Below, piece after piece: positions 32,306-41,442 of a stretch of DNA of 64,000 nt; the first letter of the stretch is position 1; each line of letters starts with the position of its first letter. The stretch comes from Anaerohalosphaeraceae bacterium (GTDB lineage Bacteria > Planctomycetota > Phycisphaerae > Sedimentisphaerales > Anaerohalosphaeraceae), in the NCBI GenBank assembly GCA_037479115.1, contig JBBFLK010000013.1, forward strand, positions 1 to 64,000, in the 5' to 3' direction. A program made the translations under genes and the position numbers. The notes beneath the pieces were generated by a model. The model was not told the origin of the DNA. It did no database searches and saw nothing but the letters and a program-made list of their open reading frames with translations.

Positions 32306-34314
32306 CCGGCATTTGCGGTCTTGGCCGGCCGCTCTATCCATCTTCAGATGTTCTGCTGTCTATGATGGCGGCCATTGAGCATCGCGGCCCTGATGAGGCA
32401 GGGATGTATCTGGATGACTGGGCTGGATTGGGGCATTGCCGATTGAGCATCATCGACCTGTCCAGAGGAAGCCAGCCGATTCACAATGAAAACAAAACGC
32501 TCTGGATTCTCTTTAACGGAGAAATCTTCAACTACCCGGAACTTCGAAACGACCTGCTTGCCCGCGGTCATCGTTTTTATACGGAAACTGATACAGAAGT
32601 TCTGCTTCATCTGTACGAAGAGAAAGGGGCCTCATGTCTGGATGAATTGAACGGCCAGTTTGCTATGGCCGTCTGGGACAGCCGAAACAAAGAACTGTTC
32701 CTGGCCCGCGACCGAATCGGTATCCAGCCGCTTCATTATTATCAGGATGAAAACAGACTGCTCTTTGCCTCCGAAATCAAGTCGCTTTTTCAAGCACCGG
32801 ACATGCCCAGACGTCTGGAGCCCAGAGTGCTGGACCAAATCTTTACCTTCTGGGCACCACTGCCCGGTCAAACCGTGTTTCAAAATGTCTTCGAACTTCC
32901 GCCCGGACATTATCTTTTTCTTCGAAACGGACAGGTAACCATACGCAGGTGGTGGGACGTACCGTTCGGGAAAACCGAACGAACAGATTTGCCCTTTCAG
33001 GAGCAGGTTGAAAAAGTGGATGCCATCCTGACCGATGCCGTTCGAATTCGTCTGCGGGCGGATGTTCCGGTCGGTTCTTATCTGAGCGGCGGGCTGGACT
33101 CCTCCGGCGTCACCGCCAAAATCGCCGGCAATTTCAATAACGCTCTGCGCACCTTTGGGATTCGATTTGAACACCCGGATTTTGACGAAGGCCCCTATCA
33201 GGACCTGATGGTTCGTCATCTGGGAGTCAACCATACTGAGACTTATGCCTCGAATAAAGATATTGGTCAGCATCTGTCGCGGATGATTTGGTATGCGGAG
33301 AAACCGCTGCTGAGAACAGCACCGGTCCCTCTGCTGCTTTTGTCTGAACAGGTTCGAACGAGCGGATTCAAGGTCGTTTTGACCGGTGAAGGAGCGGACG
33401 AGTTCTGGGGCGGCTACAACATCTACAAAGAAGCCAAACTCAGGCGCTTCTGGGCGCGTCAGCCGCAGTCCGCCCGTCGTCCCGCCTGCTTTCGCTACGT
33501 TTATCCCTATCTGTTCAAAGATGCCCGGCTTCCCCATACGATTCCTGCATTTTTTGGGAAACACTTTACCGAAACGGACAATCCTTTCTATTCCCACGAA
33601 ATCCGCTGGCTGAATACCGCACGAATCAAAACCTTTTTCAGCCATCAGCTTCAGGACCAGCTCGCCTCCTACAGCTGTCTGGAGGAACTGCGGGCTTCTC
33701 TGCCGGAGAATTTCAGCCGCTGGGACCTCTTAAGCCGAGCCCAATATCTGGAAATCACTCTTTTTTTAAGCAATTATCTGCTGTCCTCTCAAGGGGACCG
33801 CCCGGCTATGGGAAATGCGCTGGAAATCAGGACCCCATTCCTTGACCATCGGATGATGGAAGAGTCCTGCCGTATTCCGCCTCGCTGGAAAATCTTCGGC
33901 CTTCGGGAAAAATTTCTTCTCAAAAAACTCTTCCAAACGAGTCTTCCAGAACCAATTGTATCTCGGTCCAAACACCCGTACCGGGCCCCTATTCGGGAAA
34001 TTCTCTTTCAGGAAAATCCGTATCATGATGAGCTGCTGTCGGAAAAGACTCTTCGAGAATTCGGGCTTTTTGACCCTGAAAAAACTCAAAAGCTGCTCTC
34101 GGCTGTTCGTTTGGCTCAATATCCCAATGAAACCAACAATATGGCCCTGGTTGGGATTCTTTCTACTCAGATTCTATATGAACAATTTATCAAAAACTTT
34201 CCGTTCTATCCTCCCAAAAGACCAAAACGTCTAACCGTCTTTGATTATCGAACGGCTCCCTCAGCCCCAGTGTCCAAAACCAGCCATTGTTGTCCTGACA
34301 GGGTTCAAAAATGA
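32293..34314 (+). CDS. Asparagine-synthase-like glutamine amidotransferase (AsnB family, exosortase-associated type)
   Basis: The 673-residue product has an N-terminal class II glutaminase domain (catalytic Cys2 in MCGITGICG, HRGPDEAG, LSIIDLS, NGEIFNY). A synthetase domain follows with the PPi loop SGGLDSS (265-271) and GEGADEFWGGYNIYK. In the AsnB reaction a carboxylate is adenylated and amidated with ammonia from glutamine. Relatives in EPS/exosortase loci often act on sugars or small acids rather than aspartate. It overlaps the ACP gene and the ligase gene (ATGA), so it belongs to a dedicated four-gene cassette. Confidence 0.93.
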   Translation: MCGITGICGLGRPLYPSSDVLLSMMAAIEHRGPDEAGMYLDDWAGLGHCRLSIIDLSRGSQPIHNENKTLWILFNGEIFNYPELRNDLLARGHRFYTETDTEVLLHLYEEKGASCLDELNGQFAMAVWDSRNKELFLARDRIGIQPLHYYQDENRLLFASEIKSLFQAPDMPRRLEPRVLDQIFTFWAPLPGQTVFQNVFELPPGHYLFLRNGQVTIRRWWDVPFGKTERTDLPFQEQVEKVDAILTDAVRIRLRADVPVGSYLSGGLDSSGVTAKIAGNFNNALRTFGIRFEHPDFDEGPYQDLMVRHLGVNHTETYASNKDIGQHLSRMIWYAEKPLLRTAPVPLLLLSEQVRTSGFKVVLTGEGADEFWGGYNIYKEAKLRRFWARQPQSARRPACFRYVYPYLFKDARLPHTIPAFFGKHFTETDNPFYSHEIRWLNTARIKTFFSHQLQDQLASYSCLEELRASLPENFSRWDLLSRAQYLEITLFLSNYLLSSQGDRPAMGNALEIRTPFLDHRMMEESCRIPPRWKIFGLREKFLLKKLFQTSLPEPIVSRSKHPYRAPIREILFQENPYHDELLSEKTLREFGLFDPEKTQKLLSAVRLAQYPNETNNMALVGILSTQILYEQFIKNFPFYPPKRPKRLTVFDYRTAPSAPVSKTSHCCPDRVQK

Positions 34315-35909
34315 CCGCTAACAATTTCAAAGGCTTCCAGCTTGAACCGGTATTGCTGCATGAGTGGCTTCGAAGAACGGCCGTACAATATCCCGACAAG
34401 ACCGCAATTGTGGACAGCGAGGGCCGCCATTCCTATCTGCAGCTTGAGCAGGAAAGCGACCGGCTGGCCCTGCATCTGCTTTCTCTGGGGCTGCCTTTTC
34501 AGGGCCGTGTCGCTATATTTTTAGACAATTGTTATGAGGCTGTTTTATCGATTTATGCGGTCCTGAAGGCAGGAGGGGTCTTTGTCCTTCTGAATCCGGC
34601 GCTAAAAGCGGCCAAACTCGCATATATCCTCGACAACTGCGATGCGGATTTTCTTATTTCTTCGACCTCACTTGCCCCTACGGTTCAGGACGCCCTCGGC
34701 CATGTTCAGCGGTCAATCGGCTGCATCTGGAAAAACGGCTCTGATATGCCCGGTTCCGGTGTGAAACCGTCCTGGAGCCTGGAAGTCCTTCTTGCCCAAT
34801 CCCCCTCCTCCGACGTCCGTTTCCCTCGTCTGATTGAGCAGGACCTGGCCGCTCTGATTTACACCTCCGGCTCCACCGGCCAGCCCAAAGGGGTGATTTG
34901 CTCTCATCACAACATGGTCTCCGCCGCCAAGAGCATCATCCAGTATCTCGAAAATACACCCGATGACATCATTTTGAATGTGCTGCCGCTGTCGTTCGAT
35001 TACGGGCTCTATCAGGTTCTGATGAGCATGATGTTCGGGGGCACGGTCGTTCTTGAAAAATCCTTTGTGTATTTCCATCAAATCCTTCAAAAAATCAAAG
35101 AGGAAAAAATCACAGGTTTTCCGCTGGTTCCCACGATTCTGGCTTTGATTCTGAACCGTCAGGACTTGTCTCATTACGACTTTTCCTCGATTCGCTACGT
35201 GAGCAACACCGGAGCGGCCCTGCCTGTCGAACATATCCGACAGTTTCGGGCGATGTTTCCGCAGATTCGATTCTATTCGATGTTCGGCCTGACCGAATGC
35301 AAACGGGTCGGCTATCTGCCGCCGGACCAGATTGACATCCGGCCTCAATCGGTCGGCAAGGCAATGCCCAACTGCCAGACGCGGATTGTCGATGAGCAGG
35401 GAAACGATGTCCCGTCCGGCCAGGTCGGTGAACTGATTGTCCGCGGCCCGAACGTAATGCAGGGATACTGGAAAGACCCCGAACTGACAGCTCGTGTCTA
35501 TCGAACCGACCCTAAAACCGGACAGCGATGGCTTTACAGCGGAGACCTGTTCCGCTCAGACGAGGAGGGGTATCTCTACTTCCTCGGACGCAAGGATGAT
35601 ATGATTAAAACACGCGGAGAACGGGTCAGCCCCAAAGAGATTGAAAATGTCCTTTGCCAAATGCCGGGGATCGCCGAGGCCGCCGTCATCGGTTTGCCTG
35701 AGCCGGTTCTCGGTCAGGTTCCGGCGGCTTTTGTCGTCCTTCGCCCCGGTGTTTCGCTTGCCCCTTCGGAGATTCTGCAGTTTGCCGCCAACCATATGGA
35801 ATCTTTTATGGTACCCAAACAGGTAACGATTCTGCCTTCACTGCCCAAAACTCCCAACGGCAAAGTGGACAAAAAATTTCTCAAAGCGATGCAGGAGCAG
35901 TCGGAATGA
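34311..35909 (+). CDS. AMP-forming acyl-CoA/ACP ligase, exosortase-associated type
   Basis: The 532-residue product is an ANL-superfamily adenylating enzyme: P-loop LIYTSGSTGQPKG (182-194), YSMFGLTEC (A5), YSGDLFRSDEEGYLYFLGRKDDMIKTRGERVSPKEIE (A7/A8 region) and PNGKVDKK with the catalytic lysine (A10). It activates a carboxylic acid to the acyl-AMP and then to a thioester, probably on the ACP encoded upstream. A family of acyl-CoA ligases is known from exosortase A loci next to the same kind of amidotransferase. The substrate is unknown. Both ends overlap neighbours by four bases (ATGA). Confidence 0.92.
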   Translation: MTANNFKGFQLEPVLLHEWLRRTAVQYPDKTAIVDSEGRHSYLQLEQESDRLALHLLSLGLPFQGRVAIFLDNCYEAVLSIYAVLKAGGVFVLLNPALKAAKLAYILDNCDADFLISSTSLAPTVQDALGHVQRSIGCIWKNGSDMPGSGVKPSWSLEVLLAQSPSSDVRFPRLIEQDLAALIYTSGSTGQPKGVICSHHNMVSAAKSIIQYLENTPDDIILNVLPLSFDYGLYQVLMSMMFGGTVVLEKSFVYFHQILQKIKEEKITGFPLVPTILALILNRQDLSHYDFSSIRYVSNTGAALPVEHIRQFRAMFPQIRFYSMFGLTECKRVGYLPPDQIDIRPQSVGKAMPNCQTRIVDEQGNDVPSGQVGELIVRGPNVMQGYWKDPELTARVYRTDPKTGQRWLYSGDLFRSDEEGYLYFLGRKDDMIKTRGERVSPKEIENVLCQMPGIAEAAVIGLPEPVLGQVPAAFVVLRPGVSLAPSEILQFAANHMESFMVPKQVTILPSLPKTPNGKVDKKFLKAMQEQSE

Positions 35910-36895
35910 ACGGTTTTGCTCAGGACCTTTTTCAGGTTCCCTGTGAACAGCTCGTGCAGACCATCACCCGGACGCTTCAGGCTTTTCTCCGGGAGCAGCT
36001 GAAGCGGACCGGCTATGTCGTAGCGCTGTCCGGAGGAATTGACAGTTCCGTTGCGGCCGCCCTTTGTGTCCGTGCGGTTGGAAAAGACCGGGTCTTCGGT
36101 CTGCTGATGCCGGAACGGGATTCCTCCGCAGACACGGTTCGCCTGAGCCGTTTGATTGCCGAGCATCTGAAAATTGATTATGCTGAGGAAAACATTACCC
36201 CTGTCCTGGAGGCCCTCGGCTGCTATGAACGCCGAAATCGGGCTGTTCGAGAAGTCATCCCGGAGTTCGGCGAAGACTGGAAATGCAAACTGCTGCTTCC
36301 ATCGATTTTGAATCACAAGGCCGGGTTTCGCATTTTTTCCGTTCAGGTGCAGTCCCCGAAGGGGGAATGTCGGCAGGCCCGCCTGACCCCCGCCGCCTAC
36401 CGCGGGATTGTGGCGGCGACCAATTTCAAACAGCGGGTCCGCAAAATGCTCGAGTATTATCACGCCGACCGACTGCATTACGCGGTGGCGGGCACCCCCA
36501 ACCGTCTCGAATACGACCAGGGTTTTTTTGTCAAAGGCGGCGACGGGCTGGCGGATGTCAAGCCCATCGCTCATCTGTATAAAACACAGGTCTATGCCCT
36601 GGGCCGATATCTGGGAATTCCGGAAGAAATCTGCAGCCGCCCCCCCACGACGGATACCTATTCAATGCCTCAGAGTCAGGAAGAGTTTTATTTTTCGCTT
36701 CCGTATGATAAAATGGACCTATGCCTGTATGCATACAATCGTCGTATTGCACCGGAAGAAGCCGCACCTACTATCGGTCTGACGGCTGAACAGGTTCAGC
36801 GTGTTTATGAAGATATTGAACAAAAAAGAAAAACAACCCGTTATCTTCATCTGCCGCCCCTTTTGGTGGAATCGGTTTTTGAAGAATTGAAGTAA
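35906..36895 (+). CDS. NAD-synthetase-like ATP pyrophosphatase, ammonia-dependent type
   Basis: The 329-residue product has the ATP-PPi loop LSGGIDSSVAA (41-51) and the NadE-like block AGTPNRLEYDQGFFVKGGDGLADVKPIAHLYKTQV. NadE makes NAD from deamido-NAD by adenylation and amidation. There is no N-terminal nitrilase/glutaminase domain, and an extended middle section (residues about 95-165) differs from the standard short NadE. Because it is overlapped with the ligase gene (ATGA), it could be a pathway enzyme that amidates the cassette's product, or the housekeeping NadE parked here. Both readings remain open. Confidence 0.85.
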   Translation: MNGFAQDLFQVPCEQLVQTITRTLQAFLREQLKRTGYVVALSGGIDSSVAAALCVRAVGKDRVFGLLMPERDSSADTVRLSRLIAEHLKIDYAEENITPVLEALGCYERRNRAVREVIPEFGEDWKCKLLLPSILNHKAGFRIFSVQVQSPKGECRQARLTPAAYRGIVAATNFKQRVRKMLEYYHADRLHYAVAGTPNRLEYDQGFFVKGGDGLADVKPIAHLYKTQVYALGRYLGIPEEICSRPPTTDTYSMPQSQEEFYFSLPYDKMDLCLYAYNRRIAPEEAAPTIGLTAEQVQRVYEDIEQKRKTTRYLHLPPLLVESVFEELK

Positions 36896-36907
36896 TTTCA
36901 GAACGCT

Positions 36908-37216
36908 ATGATTGTCGGCACAATGACCATTCCCATTCATCTGCACGGGCTTGGGTCCCTGAAGGACAAACGCCGGATTGTCAAGAGCATCATTGAGCGG
37001 CTTCGCAGCCGATTTAACGCCTCCGTTTCGGAAGTAGCGGCCCAAGACAGCAAACGAATCGCTCTGATTGGGATTGCCGTGGTTTCCAACGAGAGCCGCT
37101 TTGTCGAAGAGCAAATCGACCAAATCGCCGCTTTTATCCGGGAGGACGGCCGGTTTTTCCACGGCCCCATCCAGCGGGAAATCTTTTCCTCCCGCTACGA
37201 CATCCCCCTTGTGTAA
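36908..37216 (+). CDS. DUF503 family protein (YlxP-like)
   Basis: The 102-residue product begins MIVGTMTIPIHLHGLGSLKDKRRIVKSIIERLRSRF, the recognisable DUF503 pattern, followed by VSEVAAQDSKRIALIGIAVVSN. In many bacteria DUF503 proteins lie in the nusA-infB-rbfA region and may be linked to ribosome maturation; their role is not established. The gene lies 12 bases after the NAD-synthetase-like gene and may share its transcript. Nothing unusual is seen. Confidence 0.9.
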   Translation: MIVGTMTIPIHLHGLGSLKDKRRIVKSIIERLRSRFNASVSEVAAQDSKRIALIGIAVVSNESRFVEEQIDQIAAFIREDGRFFHGPIQREIFSSRYDIPLV

Positions 37217-37294
37217 AAACAACTCAATCCTTGCATTTTTGCCCAAAGGACGATATGCTTCAATCTTTCGCCTGGAAATACCGGAGAAAAAAAT

Positions 37295-38005
37295 ATGCAG
37301 AATCGGCAATCCGCCCCGGAGTGGGGCGTTATTTTTGATTTAGACGGGACTATCACGCCAAACACCGCCTATCACCGGCAGGCGTGGTTCGAACTGTGCA
37401 AACGGTACAACATCCCGATGGACATGGAGCTGTATCACCAGAAAGTCCACGCCCGCAGCAACGATAAAATCGTTCCCAACCTCTTCGGACCGCAGGTGAG
37501 TGAGGCCTTTATCCGCAAAATTGAACACGAAAAGGAATCGCTTTATCGACAAATCTACAAACCTGTGATGAAACCGACATCTGGCTTGATGAAACTGCTG
37601 GAGCACCTTCGGTCCGCCGGCATTCCGTGCGGAACCGCCTCCAACTCGCCGAAAGATAACGTGGATTTTGTCCTCGACGGGCTGAATATCAGACCCTTTT
37701 TCCGGGCCGTTTTCTACCGGGACCACGTTCAGCACGGCAAACCTGACCCGGAAATCCTTTATAAAACGGCCGATGGACTGGGCCTGCCGCCGAAGCGGTG
37801 CATTCTTTTTGAAGATTCCTCGTCGGGCTTCAAGGCCGCCCGTGCGGCGGGCATGCCCTATATCGTCATCACGTCCGGCGGCGATCCGAATGAACTCCGG
37901 GAGGCCTTCGATGCTCAGGCCGTTTTCGAAGATTTCACAGGGATTACCGTAGAAACACTCAGACAAATAATTCAGAGATATTCGGCAGAGGCCCGCTCCG
38001 CCTGA
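37295..38005 (+). CDS. HAD-superfamily hydrolase, beta-phosphoglucomutase-like (subfamily IA)
   Basis: The 236-residue product has motif I FDLDGTITPNT (nucleophile Asp), motif II ASNSPKDNV, motif III Lys in HGKPDPEIL and motif IV FEDSSSGFKAA. The helical cap (about residues 25-95) matches phosphoglucomutase-like and sugar phosphatase members. It probably dephosphorylates or isomerises a sugar phosphate; the substrate is not deducible. GGAG lies before the ATG. It converges on the YkgJ-type gene with only three bases between the stops and no terminator. Confidence 0.9.
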   Translation: MQNRQSAPEWGVIFDLDGTITPNTAYHRQAWFELCKRYNIPMDMELYHQKVHARSNDKIVPNLFGPQVSEAFIRKIEHEKESLYRQIYKPVMKPTSGLMKLLEHLRSAGIPCGTASNSPKDNVDFVLDGLNIRPFFRAVFYRDHVQHGKPDPEILYKTADGLGLPPKRCILFEDSSSGFKAARAAGMPYIVITSGGDPNELREAFDAQAVFEDFTGITVETLRQIIQRYSAEARSA

Positions 38006-38008
38006 CGT

Positions 38009-38548
38009 TCAGAGCAGCTCCGCCAGTTTTTTTAAGGGAATTCGTGAATGGACGGTCAACGATTCGTCCCCGGCCTCTTGAAGAAAACGAAGGTGAATTT
38101 GACTGAGCCGTTCATTGAGCCGGTCTATCGGCAGAGTATTGTCCGGACCGAATGTAAGGCCTTTCTGTTCCCAATTTTGAAAGTTCTTCGGACAAAACGA
38201 TACGGCGATTTCGGGTGTTTCCGCCGTTTCAATTTCGAAGGCAATCGGCAGTCCGTGCGTACGGCAAATCAGCGGACGAAACGGATAAATCTGACACAGC
38301 CCGTCTTTTAGAAAACCGCAAGACGCCGATTCGTTAAAAACCAGATGGGAATAATCGGCGGCACGCAGGTCTTCCAAAACGGTATAAAACTCCACCGGCC
38401 AGACTGACAGATTCTGACAGCAGTCTGTACACCCCGCCCGGCAAACAATCTCCCGGCCGTGAACCTCCGCCAGACGGGCTGCAATCGCATCCGCATCTTC
38501 TCGAAGACGCCGGTATTCTTCTGCGGCAGGTATTGTATCTTTCGGCAT
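38009..38548 (-). CDS. YkgJ-family zinc/iron-chelating protein
   Basis: The 179-residue product has a Cys-rich core of the YkgJ/CxxCxxCC type: CRAGCTDCC, then CGFLKDGLCQIYPFRPLICRTHGLP and FCPKNF. The family is annotated as putative Fe-S or zinc-binding and has no proven function. ATG at 38548 with AGGGGG four bases upstream sets the start. Longer in-frame starts lie inside alaS and are rejected. It is seven bases downstream of alaS on the same strand, so co-transcription is likely. Confidence 0.85.
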   Translation of the reverse strand: MPKDTIPAAEEYRRLREDADAIAARLAEVHGREIVCRAGCTDCCQNLSVWPVEFYTVLEDLRAADYSHLVFNESASCGFLKDGLCQIYPFRPLICRTHGLPIAFEIETAETPEIAVSFCPKNFQNWEQKGLTFGPDNTLPIDRLNERLSQIHLRFLQEAGDESLTVHSRIPLKKLAELL

Positions 38549-38555
38549 CAGCCCC

Positions 38556-41273
38556 CTACAGATTTTTGACGATGAATTCTTCGGCTTTTTGGAGGGCTTC
38601 CTGAATTTTCGACGGGTCTTTTCCGCCGGCCTGAGCCATCTGGGGTCTTCCGCCGCCGCCTCCGCCGACAATCGGAGCAATCTCTTTGACAATATCGCCC
38701 GCCTTCAGCCCTTTCTGAATCAAATCATCGGTCACCCCCGCCAGAAGCAGCACTTTGCTGTCTTCCTCCCTGACCGCCAGAACGACCGCCGCCGAACCAG
38801 CCTTTTTCTTGATGCTGTCAATGGCGGTCCGCAGCTGCTCGGCCGGTGCGGATGCAACCTCTCCCACCACGACGGCTGTCTTTCCAATGCGCCGGGCCTT
38901 TTCGAGCAAAGCCCCGGCCTCCGTCAGCGGGTCATTTCCGCCTCGAACCGCCCCGCTTTTCAGCTGTTTCTGCAGATTCTTGTTGTCCTCCAGCACCTTC
39001 TTGACCCGTGCGGAAATCTGTTCAGCAGGCGTCTTCAGTGTCTCCACCAGTTCATCCACAATTTGGCTCCGCCGCCGCAAATGCTCCATCAGCGCACGGC
39101 CCGTCAGGCCTGTAATTCTTCGCACCCCCGCGGAAATGCTTTCCTCTTTAAGGACCGCAAAGCCGCCGATGAGCCCTGTTCGCTCCACATGGGTGCCGCC
39201 GCAAAATTCCTTGCTGAACGCCTCGGAGAGCGTCTCGTTCGAACAAGCCCCAATCGCAATAACCCGTACCTGCTGTCCGTATTTCTCCCCAAACAGAGCC
39301 ATCGCTCCTAATTGTTTGGCTTCCTCAATCGGAAGAACTGCCGTATAAACCGGATGGTCCTCCTCGATTTTCTGCTGAACGAGGTCCTCAATCTTTCGGA
39401 TTTCTTCCTTCGTCAGGGCCTTCGGCCAGGTAAAATCGAACCGGAAATAGTCCGGGCAAACGAGGGAGCCCTGCTGATGCACGGAATCGCCGAGGACCTG
39501 CCGCAGGGCCCATTGCAGCAGGTGTGTAGCCGTATGATTCTTTCTGGACTGTCTGCGTCCGGCATCAACAACCGCCTTGACAGTCTGGCCGACCCGTAAA
39601 GTACCGGAGGAAACCTTCCCGCGATGAAGGACGCATTCGGACGCCTTTTCCGTCGTCTCCACCGCAAAGACTCCATCCGGCGATTCGAGCCGCCCGCAAT
39701 CCCCGACCTGACCGCCGGACTCGGCATAAAAGCAGGTTCGGTCCAGAATCACGGCAATGTCTTCCTTTCCGGCGGGAATTGTCCCCTCCCGATGGTATCC
39801 TTCTGCATCAATCCAGCCGACAATCTGCGCCGTACACTGCTCGGTCTGGTATTTGAGCAAATCCTCTGTTGCGGGCAGCTGCACACCGCCCAGCAATGCT
39901 GTCAGCAAGCCGCCTTTTTGAGCCGCGCGGGCCATCGACCGCTGCTGCTCCATCAGCTGCTCAAAGCCCTGCGTATCGACCTTCAGCCCCTGTTCCCGGG
40001 CCATTAGTTCCGTCAAATCCAGCGGGAAGCCGTAGGTATCATACAGCCGGAAAGCATCTTCGCCGGAAATCGTTCGCTCCTTAGATTGGGAGGCCTTCTC
40101 GGCCGCCGCGGCAAACAGCTCCAGACCGCGGTCCAGCGTCCGTCCGAAAGAACTCTCTTCCGCCTCAATCACGCGGCTGACAAACTCTCGCCGCTGCCTC
40201 AATTCCGGGAAATGCCCCCCCATCGACTCCGCCAGGACATCCACCAGCTTATACAAAAACGGCTCGTGCAGGTCGAGGGTTCGTCCAAACCGTGCCGCCC
40301 GCCGCAGAATCCGACGAATCACATAACCGCGGCCTTCGTTGCTCGGCGTCACACCGTCTGCAATCGCAAACGTCAAGGTCCGGATGTGGTCGGCAATTAC
40401 GCGGAACGCATTGTCCGTTTTCTTGCCCAGCTGGGACGTATATTGGATTTTGCACAGTTTTTCTGTCGCCTGTATCAGCGGCAGGAACAAGTCCGTATCA
40501 TAATTGCTCCGCTTATTCTGCAGCACGGCCGTAATTCGCTCCAGCCCGGCTCCGGTATCGACATAATTGGCCCCCAGCCGCTCCAGTTTTCCGTCCGGCT
40601 TGCGGTTAAACTGAATAAACACCAGATTCCACAGCTCGATAAAGCGTGAGCAGCCGCCGTTGACCCGGCATTGATGCCCGGGTACCCCCTGCATATCACA
40701 CCGGTCCGGCCCCAAATCAATATGAATTTCACTGCACGGCCCGCAGGGCCCGCTGGAGCCCATCTCCCAGAAATTGTCCTTTCGTCCGCAGAAGAGAATT
40801 CGCTCTTTCGGAAGGGGCGTTACCTTCGTCCACAAGGCCGCCGCCTCCTCATCCGGCTCGGACCCGTCCTCCCGGTCGCCCGCAAAGACCGTCGCCCAAA
40901 GACGGCCGGGGGCAATTCCGTAACCTTTCGTCAGCAGCTCCCAGGCCCATTCAATGGCTTCGGCCTTGAAATAATCATCAAACGACCAGTTGCCGAGCAT
41001 CTCAAAGAACGTATGGTGATAGGTGTCCAGTCCTACTTCCTCCAGATCGTTGTGCTTGCCGCTGACCCGGATGCATTTCTGGCTGTTGACCGCCCGCCCG
41101 CAGTCCGGCTTGCGGAAGCCCAGAAAGATATCCTTAAACTGGTTCATCCCGGCATTGGTAAACAGCAGCGTATCATCTCCGACCGGCACCACCGGCCAGC
41201 TCGGGATAAACCGATGCCCCCGCTGCTCAAAAAACTCGATAAACGTCCTGCGAATCTCCGCCGAAGTCAACAT
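38556..41273 (-). CDS. alaS: Alanyl-tRNA synthetase
   Basis: The 905-residue product begins MLTSAEIRRTFIEFFEQRGH and has the class II motif region SWPVVPVGDDTLLFTNAGMNQFKDIFLG. The editing-domain zinc motif reads HTATHLL ... CSNETLSEAFSKEFCGGTHVERTG, and the C-terminal DHHA1 ends in a glycine-rich GGGGGGRPQMAQAGGKDP. It charges tRNA-Ala and hydrolyses misacylated seryl-tRNA. The length agrees with bacterial AlaRS (about 870-900). ATG at 41273 gives the family start; an in-frame extension of 28 residues is not conserved-looking. Confidence 0.98.
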   Translation of the reverse strand: MLTSAEIRRTFIEFFEQRGHRFIPSWPVVPVGDDTLLFTNAGMNQFKDIFLGFRKPDCGRAVNSQKCIRVSGKHNDLEEVGLDTYHHTFFEMLGNWSFDDYFKAEAIEWAWELLTKGYGIAPGRLWATVFAGDREDGSEPDEEAAALWTKVTPLPKERILFCGRKDNFWEMGSSGPCGPCSEIHIDLGPDRCDMQGVPGHQCRVNGGCSRFIELWNLVFIQFNRKPDGKLERLGANYVDTGAGLERITAVLQNKRSNYDTDLFLPLIQATEKLCKIQYTSQLGKKTDNAFRVIADHIRTLTFAIADGVTPSNEGRGYVIRRILRRAARFGRTLDLHEPFLYKLVDVLAESMGGHFPELRQRREFVSRVIEAEESSFGRTLDRGLELFAAAAEKASQSKERTISGEDAFRLYDTYGFPLDLTELMAREQGLKVDTQGFEQLMEQQRSMARAAQKGGLLTALLGGVQLPATEDLLKYQTEQCTAQIVGWIDAEGYHREGTIPAGKEDIAVILDRTCFYAESGGQVGDCGRLESPDGVFAVETTEKASECVLHRGKVSSGTLRVGQTVKAVVDAGRRQSRKNHTATHLLQWALRQVLGDSVHQQGSLVCPDYFRFDFTWPKALTKEEIRKIEDLVQQKIEEDHPVYTAVLPIEEAKQLGAMALFGEKYGQQVRVIAIGACSNETLSEAFSKEFCGGTHVERTGLIGGFAVLKEESISAGVRRITGLTGRALMEHLRRRSQIVDELVETLKTPAEQISARVKKVLEDNKNLQKQLKSGAVRGGNDPLTEAGALLEKARRIGKTAVVVGEVASAPAEQLRTAIDSIKKKAGSAAVVLAVREEDSKVLLLAGVTDDLIQKGLKAGDIVKEIAPIVGGGGGGRPQMAQAGGKDPSKIQEALQKAEEFIVKNL

Positions 41274-41442
41274 AGTCTGTTTGATTCCAAAAAAAGTTTC
41301 CTGAAAACTGACTAAAATGAAACCTTTAATTATACCTTTCCTGTCCGAAATGTCCACTCAAAAACCTTTCTCCCCAAAACCCCTTTTCCCTTGACCGATA
41401 TTTCCTTTCCATTAAGATTTTTTGGAAATCTGAGGGTACACA

